64,000 nt of DNA from Myxococcales bacterium (lineage in GTDB: Bacteria; Myxococcota_A; Polyangia; Polyangiales; GCA-016699535). The DNA is taken from contig CP064980.1 of the NCBI GenBank assembly GCA_016699535.1, positions 682,001-746,000 on the forward strand. Reading direction: 5' to 3'. The notes under the pieces were generated by a model, which saw only the letters and a program-made list of their open reading frames with translations, did no database searches and was not told the origin of the DNA. Positions 27,936 to 35,975 of this stretch are shown here, one piece after another. The translations under genes were made by a program, and so were the position numbers. Positions within the stretch are counted from its first letter, which is position 1. Each line of letters begins with the position of its first letter.

Positions 27936-28280
27936 ATGGGCAATGTATATCAAACGCATCAATCTCTTTTGTGCTGCTCGATGCTAGGAGGCATCTCAAT
28001 CTTCCTCCTGTCTTGCACCGGACTCATCACAGAAGCTGACAATTCATCAAGTAGCAATACCGGGTCAAACATCAATGGCCTGGACGGAATAACCGAGACA
28101 ATTCTTCAAACGACACAAACGACGGAACCACCGACAACAGCGGATCCGACACTAGTGGCGGCGACACGGGCGGCGGCGACACAGGCGGCGGCGACACAGG
28201 CGGCGGGGATCCTTCCAACAGCGATGGTTGGCTTTACACTTCAGGAAACCATATCTACCTCGGCGATCAAGTATGGGTAG
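27936..28280 (+). CDS. N-terminal part of the GH5 lipoprotein (signal peptide), before a frameshift
   Basis: This frame encodes a signal peptide with lipobox LLSC followed by a Ser/Asn-rich start of a linker (TEADNSSSSNTGSN). From about 28087 the frame becomes Thr/Ala-rich nonsense, while the alternative frame reads NNRDNSSNDTNDG and then GGDTGGGDTGGGD, a normal linker running into the GH5 domain. One missing base near 28086 explains both. This piece belongs with the 28364-29179 entry as one gene. Confidence 0.7.
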   Translation: MGNVYQTHQSLLCCSMLGGISIFLLSCTGLITEADNSSSSNTGSNINGLDGITETILQTTQTTEPPTTADPTLVAATRAAATQAAATQAAGILPTAMVGFTLQETISTSAIKYG

Positions 28281-28363
28281 GGCGCGGTGCGAACATCCAC
28301 GATACGCGCAGCTGCAACGCTTGCACCTGGCAAGCTCCCAATGTCGGAGAGGTCAACCGCCGC

Positions 28364-29179
28364 ATGGATGAACTCTATGACGTATGGGGCGCTAACTTTA
28401 CTCGGCTCGATCTTGAGAGCTATACAAGCAACGACGGCTACAGGGTTGATAGCAACTATAAAGACATCGTGCATGACCCCGCTGTGCTTGATCAAGTGGA
28501 GCAAATCGTTGCCCATGTTGGACAAAAGCGAAATGCCTTTGTGATGGTCACCCTGTGGGTCGATCCAAGCTTTACGAGTCTAGGCTGGCCCACATCGACC
28601 ACTTCACAGATTTGGGAAAAGATAACCACGCGTCTTGCGCAGTACAGTCATGTGCTTTTTGGTTTGGTCAATGAGCCACAATACAACTTTGATGGCGCGC
28701 AAGACTATCAAGTCTGGCAAGCCATGAACGATACCGTCCAGGCAATTCGCAACGCTGAGCAAGCGGCTGGCTCAACGCACAAGCATATCGTAGCGGTGCA
28801 AGGCACAGCAGGCTGGGCAAGATATCTCGAGTACTACATCAACCATCCTATTGCTGCGGGAGGGGGCGAGAACATTGTCTATGAAAGCCATCCCTATTTC
28901 TCCAACGGGACACCATCAAGCACAAACGATTATTACTACGAACTCTTTGGCCATGCCGCAGAAACTCTTCCCGTTATTGTCGGTGAGTACGGAAGTGCAG
29001 AAATAAACACACTCATTCCCTACGCCGAGCAACGAAAGATTTCACATCTCGCTTGGACCTTTCATCACAACTGTGCACCTAACCTACTGCAAAATACTTC
29101 TTCAGATGGCTGCGGGGTTGGCATGCAACTTCTCCCCACAGCCTACGGCCAACAACTCATGTCCTTCTTAAAACCCTAA
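28364..29179 (+). CDS. Glycoside hydrolase family 5 (cellulase-like), catalytic domain
   Basis: In this frame the coding region is open from 28055, so the ATG at 28364 is only an internal methionine. The domain begins near 28226 with DGWLYTSGNHIYLGD, after a Gly/Asp/Thr linker. Features of GH5 are the acid/base region LFGLVNEPQYNF (Asn-Glu-Pro) and the nucleophile region VIVGEYGSAE. YESHPYFSNG lies between them. The enzyme should cut beta-1,4-glucans or mannans at the cell surface. The end VGMQLLPTAYGQQLMSFL is matched by a gene remnant at 53.8 kb. It may be controlled by the FNR-type box upstream. Confidence 0.85.
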   Translation: MDELYDVWGANFTRLDLESYTSNDGYRVDSNYKDIVHDPAVLDQVEQIVAHVGQKRNAFVMVTLWVDPSFTSLGWPTSTTSQIWEKITTRLAQYSHVLFGLVNEPQYNFDGAQDYQVWQAMNDTVQAIRNAEQAAGSTHKHIVAVQGTAGWARYLEYYINHPIAAGGGENIVYESHPYFSNGTPSSTNDYYYELFGHAAETLPVIVGEYGSAEINTLIPYAEQRKISHLAWTFHHNCAPNLLQNTSSDGCGVGMQLLPTAYGQQLMSFLKP

Positions 29180-29325
29180 GGGTCACTTTCCTATCAATTT
29201 CGACACTTATTTTTAGGTCTTTTCTCCTGCAGTTTTGGGAGTTCTTCGGAGTTTTCTCGAGATCTCTCAATTTTGACGCGATTTAGGCCTTTTAATTAGG
29301 GGTAAAATTGGGGGGAAAGTGACCC
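29180..29325. repeat. Inverted-repeat-bounded REP-like element
   Basis: GGGTCACTTTCC (29180-29191) and its exact complement (29314-29325) enclose about 120 bases with no gene. It starts directly at the GH5 stop codon. It belongs to a different sequence family from the 143-bp elements. Confidence 0.6.
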
Positions 29326-29341
29326 CGGTGACTTGCGGTTT

Positions 29342-29350
29342 GGGGGGGGG
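29342..29350. repeat. Run of nine G upstream of rpsU
   Basis: A homopolymer of nine G lies about 40 bases before the rpsU start. Its length could vary by slippage, or be miscalled. Confidence 0.6.
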
Positions 29351-29389
29351 TGTGGCAGGCTCCGCGACCTGTAAAGGTGGTGATGAAGA

Positions 29390-29617
29390 ATGGTGGAAGC
29401 ACCCGAAGCTGTGGAGAGTAGACCGCTTGAGATTTCGGTTGGTGAGCGTGGTTTAGACCGTGCAATCAAGCATTTAAAGCGGAAAATGGCCACAGAAGGT
29501 ATCTTGCGCGAGCTCAAGCGTCGGCGTCATTATATGAAGCCTTCGATTAAGAAGCGTAAAAAGTCTGCTGAAGCTGCACGCCGGCGCCGTAAGCGCGTCA
29601 GGCAGCTTGAAGTTTAA
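29390..29617 (+). CDS. rpsU: 30S ribosomal protein bS21
   Basis: This small, very basic protein of the 30S subunit acts in translation initiation. The product is 75 residues: LEISVGERGLDRAIKHLKRK, then GILRELKRRRHYMKPSIKKR and a basic tail ARRRRKR. About a dozen residues precede the normal family start. GGTGGTGA provides a ribosome site. The leader contains a run of nine G. A perfect hairpin follows the stop. Confidence 0.93.
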   Translation: MVEAPEAVESRPLEISVGERGLDRAIKHLKRKMATEGILRELKRRRHYMKPSIKKRKKSAEAARRRRKRVRQLEV

Positions 29618-29636
29618 TTCTTAGATTACAATACAT

Positions 29637-29680
29637 GACAGAAATGGCATTAAAATAGCATTTTTAATGCCATTTCTGTC
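29637..29680. terminator. 19-bp perfect hairpin after rpsU
   Basis: Arms 29637-29655 and 29662-29680 pair perfectly around a 6-base loop, followed by TATTTTT. The stem is AT-rich, but position and T run suggest an rpsU terminator. Confidence 0.65.
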
Positions 29681-29717
29681 TATTTTTAAGCTAAAAACAT
29701 GACAAAGGTGGCAAGTC

Positions 29718-30554
29718 ATGGCGATTAATCCTGAAGCGCTTGGAAAGACAACTGAAGCTCTGAAGTACACTTACCGCTGGCAAGACGTAGTGCTCTACGC
29801 CCTTGGTATCGGCGCCAAAGTCGATGAGCTTGATTACTTGTACGAGGCACGCGGACCCAAAGTGCTGCCAAGCTTTATTGTAGTGCCAGCTTACCAAGCA
29901 GCGGGTGCCCTTTTCCAGGGTATTGGCGGTAACCTTGAAGGCGTGGTGCACGGAGCGCAAAGCATAACCATGCACAAAGCACTGCCTCCGTCAGGCACAC
30001 TCACAACAACCGGAAAAGTGACTGGCCTGTATGATCTAAAACGCATGGCTCAGGCCTATTTCACCACGGAAACCGTCGATGAATCAGGTGAACTCGTGGC
30101 TGAAACTGAGTGGTCGATCATCTATCGCATGGATGGTGGTTTTGGCGGTGAAGCTCCGCCTAGACGTCCGCAGATCCGGCCACCTGAGCGCGAAGCCGAC
30201 TTTGTGTTTAAAGAAGCCACTAGCAAAGAGCAAGCTTTGCTTTATCGTCTCAATGGCGATTACAATCCTTTGCATGCTGACCCAGAGCTTGGCGAAAAAG
30301 TTGGTTTTGGTGGACCGATTCTTCATGGTCTTTGCACTTATGGTCACGTAGCACGCGCTGTGATCAAAGAGGTATGCGCTGGCGATGCAAGCAAGCTCAA
30401 ACAGTTCAGCGGTCAATTTCGCAAACCGGTCTGGCCAGGCGATACCTTGATCACCGAAGGCTGGAAGGAAGATGGCACGATCATCTTGCGTGTAAGTTGC
30501 GAAGAGCGTCCGGGTGAAGTCGTTTTTGGCAATGCTTTCGCGCTCTTGCACTAA
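29718..30554 (+). CDS. MaoC-type double hot-dog enoyl-CoA hydratase
   Basis: The 278-residue product has two hot-dog halves. The second carries the hydratase 2 signature (YRLNGDYNPLHADPELG, with catalytic Asp and His at about 180-185) and GGPILHGLCTYGHVARA. The same arrangement occurs in the hydratase 2 part of peroxisomal multifunctional enzymes, which hydrates trans-2-enoyl-CoA to (R)-3-hydroxyacyl-CoA. A role in fatty acid or polyhydroxyalkanoate metabolism is likely. AAAGGTGG precedes the ATG. It appears to be a single gene. Confidence 0.88.
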   Translation: MAINPEALGKTTEALKYTYRWQDVVLYALGIGAKVDELDYLYEARGPKVLPSFIVVPAYQAAGALFQGIGGNLEGVVHGAQSITMHKALPPSGTLTTTGKVTGLYDLKRMAQAYFTTETVDESGELVAETEWSIIYRMDGGFGGEAPPRRPQIRPPEREADFVFKEATSKEQALLYRLNGDYNPLHADPELGEKVGFGGPILHGLCTYGHVARAVIKEVCAGDASKLKQFSGQFRKPVWPGDTLITEGWKEDGTIILRVSCEERPGEVVFGNAFALLH

Positions 30555-30628
30555 GCCCTTCAGATTCTGCCACCCTGCGTTTGCGCGAAGCCAGGAGCAG
30601 CGGTAAATACTCTGTTGGAGGCTTAACG

Positions 30629-31045
30629 ATGAAGATACTTAGAATTCTTATGGCGTGTTGGTTCTTGCTTGCGCTAAATGCATGCGACGATGAGACAACA
30701 CCTGAAACCGACGCAAACGTCGATGATGGTGATTTGCTTAGCGACGTTGCAACAGATGCGCTTACTCCATCAGGAGACCTTACGGCATGCGGTCTCGCCA
30801 CTTGCAGTGAAAACCAGTACTGCGTTCATCCAAAGATCGGCGAATGCTTACAGCAAATTGATGCACCTCAAGCACCGGTTCCTGGAAACGGGACTCCCTA
30901 TTGCGCAACCCTTGAGGATTGCAGCACCTGCGGTTGCTTCAGCAGCGATCCATGTGCGCCAGACGGCGTTTGCTCAACTGTAACTGGTAAAGTTGTCACC
31001 TGCGGCTGCCCAAACTTTATCAACACTCAAAAAGCGTCCCGCTAG
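30629..31045 (+). CDS. Small Cys-rich lipoprotein, tandem copy 1
   Basis: ATG 30629, preceded by GGAGG, gives 138 residues with lipobox LNAC and then DDETTPETDANVDD. The mature part has an acidic linker and a conserved Cys-rich domain: CGLATCSENQYCVHP, then APQAPVPG, GTPYCATLEDCSTCGCF, and DPCAPDGVCSTV. The same domain is in the next gene. The family is not recognised by name. The regular Cys pattern suggests a disulfide-bonded surface domain. Confidence 0.75.
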   Translation: MKILRILMACWFLLALNACDDETTPETDANVDDGDLLSDVATDALTPSGDLTACGLATCSENQYCVHPKIGECLQQIDAPQAPVPGNGTPYCATLEDCSTCGCFSSDPCAPDGVCSTVTGKVVTCGCPNFINTQKASR

Positions 31046-31115
31046 ACTTGTCGAGAAAATCTTCTATTTGCGCGAAGACCTCGGTAGCAGTAAATAAAAG
31101 CTCGGAGGCTTACTT

Positions 31116-31565
31116 ATGAAATTACTTAGAATTCTTTTTATTTGTACCTTTTTGCTTAGTGTCAATGCATGCGACGATGAAGCAAAATCAGGAAGTGATG
31201 CGAACGTCGACGATGACAGTGCTGTGCTGAGCGACGCTGCAAGCGATGGCGATAGTGCTGATGCAGCAAGTGATGTGAACTTGGCACCAGGGGATGCTGA
31301 CATGCAAAGCGGTCCGCCATGTGGAACCGTCACCTGCAGCGCAGATCAATATTGCGTGCACCCGGTGGATCTATGCCCTACACCAGCCCTGCGGCCTGAG
31401 GCACCCCAAGCGCCTGTACCCGGCGGCACTCCCTATTGTGCTTCGCTTGAAAATTGCAGCACTTGCGGTTGTTTCACAACGGATCCCTGTGCGCCCAATG
31501 GCAATTGTTCCAGTGTCAGCGATAAGATTGTAACCTGCAGCTGTCCCGGCGGAAATCCTATCTAA
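31116..31565 (+). CDS. Small Cys-rich lipoprotein, tandem copy 2
   Basis: The 149-residue paralogue of the preceding gene starts with MKLLRILFICTFLLSVNAC and has GGAGG upstream. It shares CGTVTCSADQYCVHP, APQAPVPGG, TPYCASLENCSTCGCF and DPCAPNGNCSSV, but has a longer Asp/Ala/Ser linker. About 50 bases upstream of the start also resemble the leader of copy 1 (TTTGCGCGAAG ... TAAATA ... GGAGGCTTA), so the duplication includes the regulatory region. A terminator follows. Confidence 0.75.
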   Translation: MKLLRILFICTFLLSVNACDDEAKSGSDANVDDDSAVLSDAASDGDSADAASDVNLAPGDADMQSGPPCGTVTCSADQYCVHPVDLCPTPALRPEAPQAPVPGGTPYCASLENCSTCGCFTTDPCAPNGNCSSVSDKIVTCSCPGGNPI

Positions 31566-31580
31566 CTCAGCCACTAACAA

Positions 31581-31620
31581 AACAAAGCGTCGGTAGGCTC
31601 TATCGGCGCTTTGTTTTTTT
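31581..31620 (+). terminator. Intrinsic terminator
   Basis: Arms AACAAAGCGTCGGTA and TATCGGCGCTTTGTT pair with two G-T wobbles around a 5-base loop, followed by a run of T. Confidence 0.8.
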
Positions 31621-31727
31621 AAGGCTCCTCACTTAAAGACTATTGCGCACATGGAATGATGTCGTGGACAAGATGGGCTTGCAGATCTTGATGAAATGAT
31701 AAAGTCTGTGCCGCTCGGAGATTTTTG

Positions 31728-32804
31728 ATGCGTTTAAAAGAGACTATGACAACTTTGCTACCTTGCATCATGCTCTCGGTAACGACCGCATGCTCATCCG
31801 GTGCAAAAAGCGATTCAGCTTCCCCTCCGCCTGCCCCTTTGGTCAGCACGGCTATTATTAAGGACACGAGCCTCGGTGTGGAGTGGACTTTCATGGGTGA
31901 GGTTGAATCGGAAGGGCGCGCGCAAATGTCGGCCGGCGCTGACGGCGAGCTTGTACGAATCCTTGTTGAAGAAGGCTCCGTGGTCAAAAAAGGACAGCTG
32001 CTAGCGCTCGTCGATCCATCGGTAGCAAGCGCGCAACTGCAAGCAAGTCAAGCTGCAGCCAAGCAAGCCGAAGTCGAAGAGTCACAAGCGCAAAGCGAAG
32101 CGGAACGTTTTTCTCAAGCAGGCTCAAAGCTCGTCACCGGACTAGAAATCGAGCGAGCACGCGCGCAAGCCGCTTCCAAAGAAGCCATGCGGCAAAACCT
32201 AAGCGCCCAGCAGCAACAAGTTCGCGCTCAACTTGCACGCCATCAGGTTCGTGCGCCTTTTGATGGTGTTGTTTCTCAACGCTACGCCGATCCCGGAGAC
32301 TGGCTTATCCCCGGCACGCCCCTGCTTGAAGTAGTTTCAGAAAAAGCCCCGGATATTATAGTGCGCGCGGGATCGGAGATGCTTGACTATATTCACCGAG
32401 GAAGCAAAGCCACTTTAGCGCGTGGGGACAACAAAGTCTCTGCCACAGTGCAAGGGGTGGTTCGCGCACTCGATCCAGGAACCCGGACGGTTACTTTTCG
32501 ATTGACACCGGATGAAACACAAAACTGGCTTCTGGCCGGCTCGACCTGTGACGTTGTTCTAAGCGCAGATATTTCAAGCGATGATGCCTTAGTTGTACCA
32601 CGCGATGCGGTCGTACCTAGCGCCATCAACAATAGGGTGTTCAAAGTTGAGAACAAAAAAGCGATTGCACTGCCGGTTGAGATTATTCAACGCGGAACAG
32701 ACGGTATCCTCGTCCGCGCAAAAGAGTTAAAGCTTGGCGATAAAGTGGTCACGCGTGGTAATGAGCGTTTGCGTCCTGGCCAAGAAATTCGCGAAGCAAA
32801 CTAG
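31728..32804 (+). CDS. RND efflux periplasmic adaptor (membrane fusion lipoprotein)
   Basis: The product is 358 residues from ATG 31728 (GGAG 8 bases upstream) with a signal ending VTTAC, so probably a lipoprotein. Order: lipoyl half (GELVRILVEEGSVVKKGQLL), alpha-helical hairpin (about 95-165), lipoyl half (VRAPFDGVVSQRYADPGDWL), beta-barrel and membrane-proximal domain. It links the inner-membrane pump to the outer-membrane channel. It is the first gene of the three-gene efflux operon; 39 bases separate it from the pump gene. Confidence 0.9.
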   Translation: MRLKETMTTLLPCIMLSVTTACSSGAKSDSASPPPAPLVSTAIIKDTSLGVEWTFMGEVESEGRAQMSAGADGELVRILVEEGSVVKKGQLLALVDPSVASAQLQASQAAAKQAEVEESQAQSEAERFSQAGSKLVTGLEIERARAQAASKEAMRQNLSAQQQQVRAQLARHQVRAPFDGVVSQRYADPGDWLIPGTPLLEVVSEKAPDIIVRAGSEMLDYIHRGSKATLARGDNKVSATVQGVVRALDPGTRTVTFRLTPDETQNWLLAGSTCDVVLSADISSDDALVVPRDAVVPSAINNRVFKVENKKAIALPVEIIQRGTDGILVRAKELKLGDKVVTRGNERLRPGQEIREAN

Positions 32805-32843
32805 CTGACGAGCGCTCGCACGCACTGAAAGATCTTGAAAAGC

Positions 32844-35800
32844 ATGCTTAAGGAAGAAACAGGGTTACTCGCTGCTACCATTCGACGGCCGGTCACGGTT
32901 ATCGTCGGCTGTATATTGGTCGTGCTCTTTGGCGCAGTGGCAATTTTTGATTTGCCGATTCAGCTCACTCCAGACATTGAGCGGCCCACCATTAATATCA
33001 CTACCCGTTGGCGAGGTGCTACGCCGATCGAAGTTGAAGCTCAAATTCTCAACGAGCAAGAAGAAGTATTGCAAGGCATTTCGGGTTTGCGAAAAATGGA
33101 CTCGGAAGCTGCACCCGATCAAGGCATGATCACTCTTGAGTTTGAGGTTGGGACTGACATCGACGAAGCCTTGGTACGCTCGTCAAATCGTTTATCCCAG
33201 GTCGGCAACTACCCAGACAGCGCCGATCAACCTGTCATCGAAACCGCAAACGTCGGCGGCGCTCCTTTGGCAGTCATTGCTGTGCGATCGCCCACGGGCG
33301 CTCCTGTTGCAGCCTATCGTACCTGGGTCGAGCAACGTATTTTACCTGAGATAGAGCGCATCCCTGGCGTGTCCAGTATTCGTTTTTTGGGTGGCCAAGA
33401 TACACGTATTGACATTGACTTTGATGCGGCAGAGCTCGTGGCTCGTGGCATCACTCTGCAACAACTGATAAGCCGTGTGCGTAGCGAGCTTGCCGATACT
33501 TCGGGTGGTGACATCACACTCGGTAAACGTCGTCTACTAATTCGAACACTCGCTGCCCCCAACGATCCGCGTGAGCTTGAAGCGCTTATTCTAGGTGCCG
33601 GCAGCGACGGCACGCCCATTCGCTTGGGTGATGTAGCCAAAGTTCGCTACGGTTTGCGCAAAGCAACTTCGGTGGCTATGAATGATAACCGTCCTTCGTT
33701 GATTCTGCTCCTGTCCCGCGAGGCTGGCAGTAACGTGCTCGTGGTCTCCCGTGAGATTAGGCAAAAAGTAAAAGAACTCGCTGAAGGCGTGTTTGCCCGC
33801 GAAGGTTTGGAGTTTGAAGTTCTTAGCGATCAAACAGACTATATCGTGAGTGCTTTGGATCTTGTTCGGCAAAACCTGCTTTTGGGCGCACTGCTTGCGT
33901 CCATAGTACTACTTATCTTTTTACGAAGCTTCCGCGCCTCGTTGGTTGTCAGTATTGCCATTCCTGTGTGCGTCCTTGGAACAGCACTTGGCATGCAACT
34001 TGTGGGCCGAACAGTAAACATCGTGTCATTAGCGGGCATTACCTTTGCCGTCGGCATGGTACTTGATAACTCGATCGTGGCTCTGGAATCGATTTACTCG
34101 GAGCTCGGTGTCGTTAAAGTAGCTGCAAAAGCGGCACACAAAGGGGTAGGCCGTGTATGGGGGGCGATTTTAGCCTCGACTGCCACTACGACGGCCGTTT
34201 TTGTGCCGGTGATTGGCTGGCAGGGGGAAGTTGGTCAGCTGCTGCGCGATGTAGCCATTGCTATTAGTTTCGCCGTGATCATTTCACTTTTTGTTTCGGT
34301 GTGGGCGATTCCAAGTTTGGCGGCACAACTTTTGAAAAAGCCTGTTTCCGAAGATCGCTTTGCGGGCCTTGCACATTTTGGCGAACGCATGCGCGATGGA
34401 ATTACCACGATCACCCAATGGTTGGTTGCAAAGTCGTGGCGAAGCATCTTTGTAGTAAGCTCCGCGATGCTGATCTCATCTGCAATCGCTTGGTTTATGT
34501 TGCCCCCTTTTGAATACCTTCCTGCAGGCAACCGCAATCTTGTGTTTGGCATCCTTGTTCCACCGCCCGGCGTCTCCTTGGAGGAACTGGATTCAGTGGG
34601 CAGACAAGTCCAAAGTGAGATCAAAAAGCACCAGCACAAATCGGTTGGAGGTTACCCATCCGTGGAACGCAGTTTTTTTGTCGGAACTCCCAACACAGCT
34701 TACTCAGGCGGGCTTGCCGAAGACCCCACGCGCGTCAAGGACATGTTGCCGCTATTTTCTAAAGTACATAGCAGTATTCCAGGCATGATCAGCTTCACGA
34801 CCCAAGCTTCACTCTTTTCGCGTGGTGGCGACGGCAACCGTAGTATTGATATTGATATTCTCGGATCCGACTTGGGCGAACTAGGCCAGGTTGGTGGTAT
34901 GTTGTTTGCAAGCTTGATGCAGAGCATGCCCGGAGCGCAAATGAGGCCGCTTCCGTCACTCGATTCTGGCACACCTGAACTTCATTGGTATCCAAGACGG
35001 GATCAAAGTGCTGGCCTGTCAATCGACGCCACTGAGCTTGGACGTATCGTCGATACCTATGCCGATGGAAGCATCGTCGGCGAACTCAGTGTTGCAGGAG
35101 AAAGCTTGTACGACGTGGTGGTGCGCGCGCGTAAACGCAATGGAGATCTTTACGAAACCAACAACGATCTGCTGGCAGCTCCCGTGATAGCAGACAACGG
35201 TGCCATCACTACCCTTGGGGCTGTGGCTGAGAGCAAAGAAGAACTCGGACCCACGGTTATCCGGCGCATCGAACGTCGAAGAGCTATCACGCTGCGTGTC
35301 TCGCCGCCAGATGATCTTGCTCTTGAAGATGCAATTAGACACATCAAAGAAAAAGCCATTGCGCCGATGGCGGCCAAACATCAGATTCCTGCCAATGTTG
35401 ATTTGGAGCTGAGTGGCACAGCCAGCGATTTGGATATCGCACGTGATCGTTTTGCCATGATTTTGCTTTTGGCTTTGATTATCTGTTTCTTGCTCTTAGC
35501 CGCTTTGTTTGAAAACTTCTTGGCACCTGTGGTGATCTTGACCACCGTGCCATTGGCCGCAGCCGGTGGCGTGCTTGGTCTACGTTTTGTTGATGCCTTT
35601 TTAGCGCCCCAGCCTTTGGACTTGATGACCGCCATGGGCTTTCTGATCTTGATTGGTGTCGTGGTTAACAACGCCATCTTGGTTGTTGAAGAAGCCTTGT
35701 TTCTTCTACGAGAAGGCCACGACTTAACATCCTCGATCGTTCAAGGGGTTAAATCTCGCATTCGGCCCATTTTCATGACTACCTTCACTTCCTTAGCTGG

Positions 35801-35975
35801 ACTTACGCCCATGGTATTGTTTCCTGGCTCTGGCTCCGAACTCTACCGAGGGGTGGGCGCCATTGTACTTGGAGGACTTGCTCTAAGCAGTGTACTTACA
35901 CTGTTTATTGTCCCGGCCCTCTTTGTGCTGCTCTGGCGCACTAAAGCTCAGATCAGCGAAAAGGTTCTCGCATGA
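32844..35975 (+). CDS. RND efflux pump inner-membrane permease (AcrB/MexF-like)
   Basis: The 1043-residue product has the 12-helix RND layout: helix 1 near residues 15-32, large periplasmic loop, helices 2-6 (QNLLLGALLASIVLLIFLR ... FAVGMVLDNSIVALESI), second loop, helices 8-12 (ALIICFLLLAALFENF, GFLILIGVVVNNAILVVEEA). It exports drugs or other small molecules by proton antiport. A TTG three codons upstream is an alternative start. Its stop overlaps the next start (ATGA). Substrate cannot be inferred. Confidence 0.93.
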   Translation: MLKEETGLLAATIRRPVTVIVGCILVVLFGAVAIFDLPIQLTPDIERPTINITTRWRGATPIEVEAQILNEQEEVLQGISGLRKMDSEAAPDQGMITLEFEVGTDIDEALVRSSNRLSQVGNYPDSADQPVIETANVGGAPLAVIAVRSPTGAPVAAYRTWVEQRILPEIERIPGVSSIRFLGGQDTRIDIDFDAAELVARGITLQQLISRVRSELADTSGGDITLGKRRLLIRTLAAPNDPRELEALILGAGSDGTPIRLGDVAKVRYGLRKATSVAMNDNRPSLILLLSREAGSNVLVVSREIRQKVKELAEGVFAREGLEFEVLSDQTDYIVSALDLVRQNLLLGALLASIVLLIFLRSFRASLVVSIAIPVCVLGTALGMQLVGRTVNIVSLAGITFAVGMVLDNSIVALESIYSELGVVKVAAKAAHKGVGRVWGAILASTATTTAVFVPVIGWQGEVGQLLRDVAIAISFAVIISLFVSVWAIPSLAAQLLKKPVSEDRFAGLAHFGERMRDGITTITQWLVAKSWRSIFVVSSAMLISSAIAWFMLPPFEYLPAGNRNLVFGILVPPPGVSLEELDSVGRQVQSEIKKHQHKSVGGYPSVERSFFVGTPNTAYSGGLAEDPTRVKDMLPLFSKVHSSIPGMISFTTQASLFSRGGDGNRSIDIDILGSDLGELGQVGGMLFASLMQSMPGAQMRPLPSLDSGTPELHWYPRRDQSAGLSIDATELGRIVDTYADGSIVGELSVAGESLYDVVVRARKRNGDLYETNNDLLAAPVIADNGAITTLGAVAESKEELGPTVIRRIERRRAITLRVSPPDDLALEDAIRHIKEKAIAPMAAKHQIPANVDLELSGTASDLDIARDRFAMILLLALIICFLLLAALFENFLAPVVILTTVPLAAAGGVLGLRFVDAFLAPQPLDLMTAMGFLILIGVVVNNAILVVEEALFLLREGHDLTSSIVQGVKSRIRPIFMTTFTSLAGLTPMVLFPGSGSELYRGVGAIVLGGLALSSVLTLFIVPALFVLLWRTKAQISEKVLA

